Of a DNA stretch of 62,856 nucleotides, positions 19,653-26,946 are shown one piece after another. The stretch is from an uncultured Acidobacteriia bacterium. GTDB taxonomy: Bacteria; Acidobacteriota; Terriglobia; Bryobacterales; Bryobacteraceae. Positions within the stretch are counted from its first letter, which is position 1. The number at the start of each line of letters is the position of its first letter. Under the pieces are notes generated by a model. The model saw nothing but the letters and a program-made list of their open reading frames with translations, was not told the origin of the DNA and did no database searches. The position numbers were made by a program, and so were the translations under genes. The stretch lies in NCBI GenBank assembly GCA_903882645.1, contig CAIRXZ010000336.1, forward strand, positions 1 through 62,856, written 5' to 3'.

Positions 19653-20147
19653 CTACTGTTTCGCCATCGCCATGGCGCCTTCGCTCCTGGGCTCCAGGTT
19701 CACTACCTGGCCGGGCGAAGGAGGCGCCAGGTTCCGGTCCTTGGCTATCTGCTCGAGCTGCCGCGGACCCAGCAGTTCCGCCTCCTGCAACTGCAGCGCG
19801 CGGCGCTGGTCCACAAGCCGGCGTTCCTCGTTCTTGATTCCTTCCAGCTTGTACCCCTCGATCCGGTTCGCCATTCTCGGCGCCAGCCCGGCCGCGCACA
19901 GCGCCAGCGCCAGGCACGCCGCTCCGATCGCCGACCAGCACCTTCCCCCCGCCCGTGGATCGGACTCCCGCACCAGCCGCGTGTTGTCGATGGCCTTGCT
20001 TTGGAAGAACACGTCTTCGAGCGGAAGGGGGCGCAATTGAAAGGGGTCCTGCTTCGCGCGCACAACCTCCGGCTTCGGCGCGGCGGAAACTTGCGGCCCC
20101 CCCGGACCGCCGTCCGTCTTTCGGAAGAATGTCGGCAGCGTCGCCAT
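19653..20147 (-). CDS. ftsL: Cell division protein FtsL-like
   Basis: Small bitopic divisome protein, 164 aa. It has a long, proline-containing cytoplasmic N-terminus (about 1-70), one transmembrane helix (about 72-90) and a periplasmic coiled coil (about 95-135, IKNEERRLVDQRRALQLQE) ending in a short conserved-looking segment with LAPPSPGQVV, as in FtsL proteins. FtsL sequences diverge strongly; the call relies on topology and the position between rsmH and ftsI. Confidence 0.85.
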   Translation of the reverse strand: MATLPTFFRKTDGGPGGPQVSAAPKPEVVRAKQDPFQLRPLPLEDVFFQSKAIDNTRLVRESDPRAGGRCWSAIGAACLALALCAAGLAPRMANRIEGYKLEGIKNEERRLVDQRRALQLQEAELLGPRQLEQIAKDRNLAPPSPGQVVNLEPRSEGAMAMAKQ

Positions 20148-20181
20148 GTCCTTGTGTCCCCTTTCCGCTACTTGTTCTCGC

Positions 20182-21042
20182 CTACTTCATCTCCAGCGCG
20201 CGCAACTTCGCGCTGCGCGACGCCGGGTTCCGGGCGGTTTCCTCCTCGCTTGGCTGGAGCGGGTGTTTGGTCAGCACGACCGCTCGTCCCTCGCGCCCCA
20301 GCTCGCGAAACCTCCGCTTGACCTTGCGGTCGTCGATCGACATAAAAGCGATGACCACCATCCGCCCTCCGCTCCCGAGCAGCGTCGGACCGATTTCGAG
20401 TAAACGGTCCAGTTCTCCCGGTTCGTCGTTGACGAACATACGCAACGCCATGAAGGTCTTGGTGGCCGGGTGTAAACGTCCCGTCCGGGGCGCGGCCCGC
20501 TCCACCACATCCGCCAGATGTAGTGTGCTCCGTATGGGCCGCGCTCGGACGATTGCTCTGGCGATTCTCCGCGCTCTCCTTTCTTCGCCTAACTGGAAGA
20601 CCAGATCGGCAAGCGCCTTTTCGGCGAGGTGGTTGACTATGTCCGCCGCCGTCGTGCCCATGTTCCGGTCCATGCGCATATCCAGCGGCCCGTCCGTCGA
20701 CAACGAAAACCCCCGCTCCGGCGACGTAAGCTGATAGCGGCTCACTCCCAGGTCCGCCAGCAGGCCGTCCGCCTTCGCAAATCCCGCTTCCGCCAGCGCC
20801 TCGGGCAGCGTGGCGAACGCGCCGTGATGAAATCGAATCCGCTCCGCCCATTCCGCCGTGTTGGCCCGCGCCATCTCGAGCGATTCCGCGTCCCGGTCGT
20901 TCGCGATCGCGAGACCCGTGGTCAGCCGCCGCGCGATCATCCCCGTGTGACCGCCCAAACCGGCCGTGGCGTCCAGATAGACGCCCCCGGCGCGGATTTC
21001 GAGCAGCCCCAGCGCCTCCTCGGCCATCGCCGGTACATGCAT
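20182..21042 (-). CDS. rsmH: 16S rRNA (cytosine-1402-N4)-methyltransferase RsmH
   Basis: SAM-dependent methyltransferase that modifies C1402 in the ribosomal P site, 286 aa. Motifs are DATAGLGGHTG near 27-37, the LADLGVSRYQL segment, MRMDRNMGTTAADIVN, and the C-terminal KTFMALRMFVNDE and RFREL. The ATG at 21042 puts MHVPAMAEE at the N-terminus, matching the usual MxHxPV start; a TTG five codons earlier is possible. The gene follows mraZ by 54 bp, the spacer being filled by a dispersed palindrome. Confidence 0.96.
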   Translation of the reverse strand: MHVPAMAEEALGLLEIRAGGVYLDATAGLGGHTGMIARRLTTGLAIANDRDAESLEMARANTAEWAERIRFHHGAFATLPEALAEAGFAKADGLLADLGVSRYQLTSPERGFSLSTDGPLDMRMDRNMGTTAADIVNHLAEKALADLVFQLGEERRARRIARAIVRARPIRSTLHLADVVERAAPRTGRLHPATKTFMALRMFVNDEPGELDRLLEIGPTLLGSGGRMVVIAFMSIDDRKVKRRFRELGREGRAVVLTKHPLQPSEEETARNPASRSAKLRALEMK

Positions 21043-21060
21043 ATTCCATCGCCGCAACCA

Positions 21061-21084
21061 GTGGGGCGGGCCTCCCGGCCTGCC
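21061..21084. repeat. GTGGGGC palindrome between mraZ and rsmH
   Basis: A 24-bp inverted repeat of the GTGGGGC family with arms GGGCGGGCC / GGCCTGCC, lying in the short mraZ-rsmH spacer just before the rsmH start. Confidence 0.75.
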
Positions 21085-21096
21085 TTCTTCCCCACC

Positions 21097-21582
21097 TCAC
21101 TGCAACCCCGCCGACTCCAGCTCCACAACGTCCTCGGGGGCCGTCTGCTGGCCTTCGCGCTTCTGCTCCTCATAGAGCTTGTCGCTCAGCACCTCGACCC
21201 GCCGCTTGAAAAAGTAAAGCCGGATCGCCTGGTTCTCGATCCCTAGTTCCCGCCGCATTTCCGCCGGAAACAGCAGCCTGCCCTGTCCATCGAATTCGGC
21301 CTCGCCCCCCAGGTCGTTGGCGTTGAACGCCACCCGCCGCATCTTCTTTGGGTCCGCCCGCTGGCTCGCGAAGAATTCTTCGTTCTCCCGCCACACCGAA
21401 AGGGGGTATACTTGGCCTATGCGGCGGTCCAGACTGGTGACAAAAAACTTCCCTTCGCCCAGTTCCCCGAAGTACCGCTGGAAATCCGTGGGCATTTTGA
21501 CACGCCCCTTGTCATCCACCTTGGCGTGGTACATCCCACGCGGAGGTTCCACCGGCTGCGCGCCTTTGATAAGTGCTTCCAC
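21097..21582 (-). CDS. mraZ: Transcriptional regulator MraZ
   Basis: DNA-binding regulator at the head of the dcw cluster, 161 aa, made of two SpoVT/AbrB-like half-barrels: the first around KVDDKGRVKMP and the second around FDGQGRLLFP. In other bacteria MraZ forms a ring and represses its own operon by binding short direct repeats upstream. The start codon is GTG. The C-terminal 30 residues are an acidic/polar tail beyond the core fold. A promoter candidate and a TGG-rich direct repeat lie immediately upstream. Confidence 0.95.
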   Translation of the reverse strand: MEALIKGAQPVEPPRGMYHAKVDDKGRVKMPTDFQRYFGELGEGKFFVTSLDRRIGQVYPLSVWRENEEFFASQRADPKKMRRVAFNANDLGGEAEFDGQGRLLFPAEMRRELGIENQAIRLYFFKRRVEVLSDKLYEEQKREGQQTAPEDVVELESAGLQ

Positions 21583-21610
21583 TTAAGACCAGACCTGCCC
21601 ACTTCCGACC
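21583..21610 (-). promoter_or_regulatory. Candidate MraZ operator upstream of mraZ
   Basis: Read toward mraZ, this strand shows repeated TGG triplets (GTGGTCGG, AGTGGGCAGG, TCTGG) spaced by about 6-10 bases. MraZ proteins elsewhere bind direct repeats containing TGGG or GTGG near the mraZ start. The spacing here is only approximate. Confidence 0.35.
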
Positions 21611-21617
21611 ACCACTA

Positions 21618-21646
21618 ATAGTGACACAGCCCGCCGCCCTTTTCAA
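21618..21646 (-). promoter_or_regulatory. Candidate sigma-70 promoter of the dcw cluster
   Basis: On the minus strand TTGAAA (21641-21646) and CACTAT (21618-21623) are separated by 17 bp. The -35 matches consensus at 5 of 6 positions, the -10 at 3 of 6. The start point would fall about 30 bases before mraZ, and no other gap in the cluster shows a better promoter. Confidence 0.45.
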
Positions 21647-22025
21647 GAGTTTTTTTCAGAACCTACTGATACACTTCAAGTTAGTGAGCCCCAATCAGTT
21701 CTACCTTGATTGCGAAACACACAACCTGTAGATATTTGGGCGAACAATAGGCGAAAACCAGAGGATTAGGGAAAAAACCTTAGCAGGCGGATTCAAGAGC
21801 CCGTGGGGCAGCCTTTCAGGCTGCGGATGTCGGGCGCAGTGCCGAATTGGTGGGGCAGACCCCCTTGGTCTGCGCGGGTCCCCCTGGACCCGCGCTTCGC
21901 TCGAAGAATCAGGCCCCATACAACCACGGCAGGCCGGCGAGGGCGTCGGCCGCGGACCAGGGGGTCCGCCCCACCACTTATACATGTGTTCGCTCGCGGG
22001 AGAGATTCGCAACCCTGGTGGGGAC
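21647..22025. other. Intergenic region with palindromic repeat cluster
   Basis: No gene is supported here. The part next to mraZ (21650-21800) is less GC-rich and repeat-free; the part beyond 21800 holds a cluster of GTGGGGC-type palindromes. The secreted-protein terminator lies just beyond at 22026. Confidence 0.5.
21803..21976. repeat. Cluster of GTGGGGC palindromes
   Basis: Three or more units in series: GTGGGGCAGCC/GGCTGC at 21803-21824, GGGGCAGACC/GGTCTGC with a further GGGTCC/GGACCC palindrome at 21850-21892, and a terminal GCGGACC/GGTCCGCCCCACC at 21951-21976. First and last units are inverted, giving the block GTGGGGC...GCCCCAC ends. Confidence 0.75.
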
Positions 22026-22054
22026 AAAAAAAGAGGGGGGCCGAAGCCCCCCTC
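22026..22054 (-). terminator. Rho-independent terminator
   Basis: On the minus strand GAGGGGGGC and GCCCCCCTC form a perfect 9-bp stem with a TTCG tetraloop, followed by seven Ts. It begins about 30 bases after the stop codon of the secreted protein gene and should end its transcript. Confidence 0.92.
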
Positions 22055-22082
22055 GAGAGAACCGCTAAACAAGAATCGTCTG

Positions 22083-24185
22083 TTACTGCATCAGTCCTTC
22101 ACCCGTCAGAGCAGTCGGACGGAAAGTGGCGCCGGCGCCGCCGCCGGTCACAACATCCGCCAGATAGCCCATCGCGGTGTTGGTGGGCAAGAGGAAACCG
22201 CCGTCCGACACGACGTATGCAAAACCGTGCGCATACGAGAAGTTGCAGACGGCGAACATGTAACCCGAAAAGCCTGAATAGGCCGACTGAACAGTCCCTG
22301 TGTTCAAGGGATCGGTAACGGAGAAGGCATAAGACATGCCCGCAGTGAGTGTACCGCCGCTAGCCGCGCTAGCCGTCGAAACTGTCGGCGGGTTGTTGGC
22401 GGCGCCGGTGGAACTGTAGAAGTACAGAGTGCAGGCGCCGCCCGTGGCTGTGGGCGACACCGTGCCAAACGGATCGGCGCCCGTGTTCGCGATCGAGACG
22501 CCCGTATTCCATCCATACTTGGTCGGAATGCTCCCGGAGGCCGCTTGGGTCCCGTAGGTCGTCACGTACGGGAAGAGCAGGACGGTCTGGCAGGGGGTGA
22601 TATTGAAGAGTTGGCCGCCCGCCGCCGTGGCCGCAAAGTTCGGAATCTGGACAGGCACGGGGGTCACCGACGGGGAAATCGGAGCCGGGCTATCCGGACC
22701 TGCGCTGAGCGTTACCGTCGGAATGGCCGTCGCAACCGTCGGAGCAACGCCGGCGGCGTACTTGATGTAGACCGCGAAGGTGTACGCCGTTTTCGCAGTG
22801 GCCGCCTGAACTTCCCATACCGCGAGCGCGTTGCCGCTCGAATCCGGGGCGAGAGCGACGATCTGGGGGTCGGCGACGGTGCCAACACCGGCACCCGCAC
22901 TCACCACGTTTCCTACGCCGCTCGCGGCGGCGAGCGCGGCGCCTTCGGCCGTGGCGGTCGCGGTGGCCTTGTTCAATACGGCGACGTTGGTACCGGAACC
23001 CTGAGCCGTGGCCGGTGGTCCGACCGCGTAGCCGCTGGCGTCAGCGACAAAACTCGATACGTTGTACAACGTAACGTACACCGTCGCGACCGTGGTTTTC
23101 GGAAGGTTGGCGAATACCGCCTTGAAGCGCGTGCCGCCATCCGCCGCGCCGGGAGTGCCGGCGTTCAAGCCCGAGGCGCCGCTAACGGTACTGAGAGCCG
23201 GCAGGATGATGGCGCTCTCAGTAGTGATCGCGCCGCTGTTGTAAGCGGCGGTCACCGGGGCCGCGATTGCTCCTATTGGCCTCGCGGCGTTATTGAATTG
23301 CGGCGTGAAGGTCAACAGCGCAATGTTCGGAGGGTTCGTCGCCTGCGCGGCGCCGAGAGTGGTCGGCGGAAGGCACGAGGAGAAAAGCTGCGCCACGGCG
23401 GCGTTGCCCGAGGCGTTGGTATAGGTGGTGACGAAACCGGTATTACCTTGGCCGACGACAACCGTCTGACTGCCGCTGAATACCAATTGACTGGCGTTGG
23501 GGCCGCTGATCGCCACGCTAGCCGAAATGGAGGCCGAGCCGGGAGTCACGCGGGCATTGACCACGCGGTACCGGCGCAGGACGCCGGCGGTGACCGGCGA
23601 CACGACCGGCACGCTGTAGAACGTCACCGTGGTGGCGCTGGTCAGGATGCCCTGATAAACGTTGGCCGCGGTGCCGGTCCCGAGGGTGTCCTTCGAAGAG
23701 ACATAATAAACCGGGGCCGTAGCGGTCGCGAAGCTATAGGTCGGACAACCGGCGATGGGGTTTGAGTTGCCGGCCACCGCAGTCGTGGGCGTTTGCGCGC
23801 ACACGGTCAAGGCCGCGCCGCTGCCGAAGCCGGCAACAAGCGGACTGGTGGTGCTGTTCGGATCGTCGATCACCAGCGCAATATCCGTGAACGGCAGCTT
23901 ATTGCCCGTGGTGGCGACAAACTGGCGGCTCGTGATGGGCGCGCTATAGGTGACCGAAACATCCACGGCCGGAACCTGGCTGGCCGGGGCCGCGGGCGCG
24001 GCGCCACCCGAGCACTGGAAGTAAACGTCGCCGGTAAGCTCGGTCTTGCCCTCAGCCCGCATCGACGGCGCCGAAGAGGCGAGAACCGAGCAACTGATCG
24101 GCGCCGCTTGGGTAACCTGCGCGCTGGCCAGCCCCGCAAACAGGGACAGGACGGCTAACGCAAGAACTACTGTGCGTAAATTCAT
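22083..24185 (-). CDS. Large secreted Ala/Thr/Ser-rich protein, unknown function
   Basis: A secreted protein of 700 aa. The ATG at 24185 is set by AAGGAG shortly upstream and gives a clean signal peptide ending near ASAQ (residue 23). The mature part is low in charge, rich in Ala, Ser, Thr, Gly and Pro, and probably beta-rich. The last 190 residues contain a conserved-looking module: ITPCQTVLLFPYVT, GVSIANTGADPFG, CTLYFYSS, then YMFAVCNFSYAHGFAYV, with cysteines that could form disulfides. I associate this module with secreted proteins of Solibacter-like Acidobacteria, but no function is known. It has its own promoter, a leader of about 250 nt, and a strong terminator, suggesting high expression. 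Confidence 0.85.
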   Translation of the reverse strand: MNLRTVVLALAVLSLFAGLASAQVTQAAPISCSVLASSAPSMRAEGKTELTGDVYFQCSGGAAPAAPASQVPAVDVSVTYSAPITSRQFVATTGNKLPFTDIALVIDDPNSTTSPLVAGFGSGAALTVCAQTPTTAVAGNSNPIAGCPTYSFATATAPVYYVSSKDTLGTGTAANVYQGILTSATTVTFYSVPVVSPVTAGVLRRYRVVNARVTPGSASISASVAISGPNASQLVFSGSQTVVVGQGNTGFVTTYTNASGNAAVAQLFSSCLPPTTLGAAQATNPPNIALLTFTPQFNNAARPIGAIAAPVTAAYNSGAITTESAIILPALSTVSGASGLNAGTPGAADGGTRFKAVFANLPKTTVATVYVTLYNVSSFVADASGYAVGPPATAQGSGTNVAVLNKATATATAEGAALAAASGVGNVVSAGAGVGTVADPQIVALAPDSSGNALAVWEVQAATAKTAYTFAVYIKYAAGVAPTVATAIPTVTLSAGPDSPAPISPSVTPVPVQIPNFAATAAGGQLFNITPCQTVLLFPYVTTYGTQAASGSIPTKYGWNTGVSIANTGADPFGTVSPTATGGACTLYFYSSTGAANNPPTVSTASAASGGTLTAGMSYAFSVTDPLNTGTVQSAYSGFSGYMFAVCNFSYAHGFAYVVSDGGFLLPTNTAMGYLADVVTGGGAGATFRPTALTGEGLMQ

Positions 24186-24445
24186 TTCCATCTCCTTTGA
24201 AATTTGAGAAAAATTGAATCGGTCGAAGTTCTCTTCCAACCTGAGCCTCGAAGTACGTCTCAAACCCGTTCAGTCCAACCCAGGGAACTTCTCCGTGTCG
24301 GGCGGAGAGCTAAATCCTGCCGGCGGCCCGTTAAGCCGGACGCCGGGCGCTACTGAAGCTGATCTGCGGCACGCTGTTCTTGTCGTTTCCCGTCTCGTGC
24401 TCGACAGAGTAGTATTACGTTCTGAAACCGGACGCGCTAAACACA
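24186..24445 (-). other. Long 5' leader of the secreted protein gene
   Basis: About 255 nt lie between the promoter and the start codon. The leader contains GC-rich potential stems (around 24300-24345, with CCGGCG and CGCCGG elements). It matches no riboswitch class I can recognise by eye. The part next to the start codon is A/T-rich, which favours translation. Confidence 0.4.
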
Positions 24446-24474
24446 TTCATAACCCATTGGCCGCCCGTTGTCAA
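24446..24474 (-). promoter_or_regulatory. Strong sigma-70 promoter candidate
   Basis: Minus strand: TTGACA (24469-24474), 17-bp spacer, TATGAA (24446-24451). The -35 is perfect and the -10 matches at 4 of 6. It drives the secreted-protein gene that starts at 24185. Confidence 0.6.
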
Positions 24475-24639
24475 GCGGAATTCTTCTCCCCCAGCGCCAA
24501 ACCCGGCGGCATCCGGGCCCGTTTCCATGGACCTCGCTTCCATTGGACCACGCCGCCCGGCGTAAATCAAGCCCTCCCATTCCAGTTGGCCCCGGCGCCG
24601 CCCGCACCTTCTTTGATATAGTGAGGCGGGAGTACGCTT

Positions 24640-25767
24640 ATGCGATTCGGGACAATCCCCGCCGTCCGCGCGGCCGCGTTTCTGGTCCTGGCTGGCCTGG
24701 CGGCCGCACAGGATGGTCCCATTCGGGACTCCGGCCCCACGGTCGCAAGACCGCGAAACACAACCCCCGGCGCCCCCGCCGAGCCGGATCTGCCACCCAT
24801 CCCCTCGCGCATGAAGAAGAACGCCGAGGATGCCGGCGGCAGCCTCCCCAGCTTCAAGAGCGACGTGGACCTGGTCACCGTCGATGTCGCCGTTCTGGAC
24901 AATAAGGGCCACTTTCTTCCCGGCATTCCCGGCGGCAATTTCCGGGTTCTCGAGGACAACGTTCCGCAGCGGATTCAGAAGGTCGAGCTGGGCGAGGCGC
25001 CCATGACGGTGGCCCTGCTGATCGAATTCAGCAACCTGTTCCAGCGCTATTGGGGCCCCGCCTGGTATCAGACTCTGCAACTTGCCTGGGGCTTCGCTTC
25101 CACCCTGAAGCCTCAAGACTATTGCGCCGTCATCGCTTACGACATGAAGCCGGAAATCCTCACCGATTTCACCACCGACAGGTCGAAGGTGCAGGAAGCC
25201 CTGGGCCGGCTGCAGATCGCCTCGTGGTCCGAAGCCAACCTGTACGACGCGCTCATCGACACGACCGGCCGGATGTCGGGCATCGAAGGCCGCAAAGCCA
25301 TCGTGCTGATCTCGTCGGGAATCGATACGTTCAGCAAGACCACCTTCGACAAAACCCGCAAGGCCCTGCAGGAGAACGGAGTCCCCATCTACGCCGTTGG
25401 CCTCATGCAGGCGCTGCGGATCATGGCCGAGGCGCGCATGGACCCCATCACGCGGATGGATTTCCTGCAGGCCGACAACCAGATGCGCACCTTCGCCGCC
25501 GAAACCGGCGGCCAGTCCTTCTTTCCGCGGTTCGAAGGGGAGTTCTCGTCCATCTTCCAGGCCGTCCACCAGGCGCTCCGCAGCCAGTACGTGATCAGCT
25601 ATTCGTCGTCCAACAAAACCCACGACGGCGCCTTCCGCAAGATCAAGATCGATCTGGTGAATCCCGCCACCAACGAGCCGCTGCCCGTGAAGGACGAGAA
25701 GGGGAAGCCGATCAAGTACACCGTCGTCGCCAAGGCCGGCTACAAAGCCCCGCGCGCCGTCGAGTAG
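24640..25767 (+). CDS. Secreted VWFA-domain protein, acidobacterial type
   Basis: 375 aa with a signal peptide (about 1-23), so it is exported. A short Pro-rich segment is followed by a beta domain that starts near DVDLVTVDVAVLDNKGHF and a von Willebrand type A fold (about 120-330). This arrangement is that of the VWFA-related proteins expanded in Acidobacteria. The metal-site motif, normally DxSxS, reads E129-F-S131-N here, so the MIDAS looks degenerate and metal-dependent binding may be lost. GGCGGGAG lies 7 bp before the ATG. Function is unknown; related proteins are assumed to mediate protein interactions. Confidence 0.88.
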   Translation: MRFGTIPAVRAAAFLVLAGLAAAQDGPIRDSGPTVARPRNTTPGAPAEPDLPPIPSRMKKNAEDAGGSLPSFKSDVDLVTVDVAVLDNKGHFLPGIPGGNFRVLEDNVPQRIQKVELGEAPMTVALLIEFSNLFQRYWGPAWYQTLQLAWGFASTLKPQDYCAVIAYDMKPEILTDFTTDRSKVQEALGRLQIASWSEANLYDALIDTTGRMSGIEGRKAIVLISSGIDTFSKTTFDKTRKALQENGVPIYAVGLMQALRIMAEARMDPITRMDFLQADNQMRTFAAETGGQSFFPRFEGEFSSIFQAVHQALRSQYVISYSSSNKTHDGAFRKIKIDLVNPATNEPLPVKDEKGKPIKYTVVAKAGYKAPRAVE

Positions 25768-25894
25768 CCGCCCGGGCATACCCGGTCCCTGGTTCCATGG
25801 CCGTGAAGTCCGGCGCCATTGACAATCCGCCCGTTCGCGCTCAAACCCCCGTCGGAGCCGCGACCGTGAGAACGTGTAAAAGAATCCGCGATTC

Positions 25895-26010
25895 GCAGGC
25901 GAAACCGCCTGCGCCACCAAGACAAGTCGCGTGTTTGCGTTGGTGGAGCAGGCGGTTTCGCCTGCTTCGCCCGCTTGCGGGCGTTTCCTTTGCAGCTTCT
26001 GAGGGAGCGG
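25895..26010. repeat. 117-bp dispersed repeat, copy 1
   Basis: Nearly identical to 41252-41368 in the same orientation. It contains two hairpins, GCAGGCGAAACCGCCTGC and GCAGGCGGTTTCGCCTGC, then GCCCGCTTGCGGGCG, and ends with CAGCTTCTGAGGGAGCGG. No coding potential is shared by the two copies. Confidence 0.88.
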
Positions 26011-26156
26011 TTCCCACCCACGAGCACAACGTCACGCGGTCGAAGACCCGGATAGTGGTAGGGGCCCCGGCATGTTTCGCCCTTCGAGTTTGTACATCGT
26101 CAATCCGAGTCCGCGCCTCGTCGCGCCGGGCGCCGCTCTTGCGCTTGCGCGACTCC

Positions 26157-26243
26157 AAGCCCCGTCAGGGGCGCTGGAAAGTAGCCCAGGGCGTAAGCCC
26201 TGTGGAATCGGTCCGAAAATGCGCCAGCCCCGTAGGGGCGTAA
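26157..26243. repeat. Dispersed intergenic repeat, copy 2
   Basis: Matches 12110-12194: AGCCCCGTCAGGGGC, then GTAGCCCAGGGCGTAAGCC, then GCCAGCCCCGTAGGGGCG in the same order and spacing. Confidence 0.8.
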
Positions 26244-26446
26244 GAGCGCGCCTCGCGCCCGCATCCCGGTCGCTTGCGTGAAATGGTTCTTTCGCCCCCG
26301 CGGGGATCCCTTCCGCACGCATACCCGCATGGCTTGCGCCGCCGGCCCCGGCGGGCCGCGTGGCAAGCTCGATTTTGCCCGCTTCCACCATTGCCGCCGC
26401 TTGTCAAGACCTGAATGTGGCGAGTTTACAAAGCGATAGAAATTCG

Positions 26447-26476
26447 TTGACAGTGGCGTTACGGCTCTGTTACTCT
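26447..26476 (+). promoter_or_regulatory. Possible promoter of the receiver gene
   Basis: TTGACA at 26447-26452 is followed after 18 bp by TACTCT with a TG one base upstream. The start point would lie only a few bases before the ATG at 26490, giving an almost leaderless mRNA; no ribosome binding site is visible. The -10 is weak. Confidence 0.35.
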
Positions 26477-26489
26477 CGCACAGTCCGGC

Positions 26490-26936
26490 ATGAAACCCGC
26501 ACCCGTTCCCAACCCCAACATCCTGCTGGTGGACGATAATCGCGACGGCCTGCTTGTGCGCAGGCTGGTGCTCGAGGAGATCGGCTGCCGCGTGGAGGTC
26601 GCGCAGACTGGAGAAGAAGGCCTCAAGATCTTTCAGGCCCGCGCCTTCGACTTGGTGGTGACGGATTACCGCATGCCCCGCATGAACGGCGTCGAGTTGA
26701 TCAAGCGCATTCGCCAGATCGACCCGCGGGCGCGCGTCATCCTTCTATCCGGCTACGTGGAAGCCTTGGGCCTGACCGAGGAGAACACCGGAGCGGATAT
26801 CGTGCTCGCCAAGACCGCCAATGAAGCGGCCCAGCTCACGCGTTCCATCAAGCGGTTGGTGAATCGCCCGCCCGCGCGGAAACCTCCGTCCACGCAGAAG
26901 AACCCTTCGCCGCCGGCGCGCGCGGCGGCGCGTTGA
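26490..26936 (+). CDS. Single-domain response regulator
   Basis: CheY-like receiver of 148 aa with no output domain. The acidic pocket is D15-D16, the phospho-acceptor D59 in VVTDYRMP, the conserved Ser is S87 in LLSGY, and the Lys is K108. The C-terminal 30 residues are a basic, Pro-rich tail (RPPARKPPST). No kinase is adjacent; the sensor kinase at 59.7-61.5 kb is far away. It probably relays a signal by protein contact. The next gene starts about 10 bp downstream. Confidence 0.92.
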   Translation: MKPAPVPNPNILLVDDNRDGLLVRRLVLEEIGCRVEVAQTGEEGLKIFQARAFDLVVTDYRMPRMNGVELIKRIRQIDPRARVILLSGYVEALGLTEENTGADIVLAKTANEAAQLTRSIKRLVNRPPARKPPSTQKNPSPPARAAAR

Positions 26937-26946
26937 GCCTGACGGA

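Larger units (their letters stand above)
25768..26446. other. Repeat-rich intergenic region
   Basis: About 680 bp without a supportable gene. It contains two dispersed repeats (25895-26010 and 26157-26243) whose second copies lie elsewhere in the window, and small palindromes between them. Short frames here are repeat-derived. Confidence 0.6.

Noticed and set aside
25768-26446. CRISPR-like array in the repeat-rich gap
   Set aside because: The repeats are palindromic, of differing length and not regularly spaced; no cas gene is nearby.
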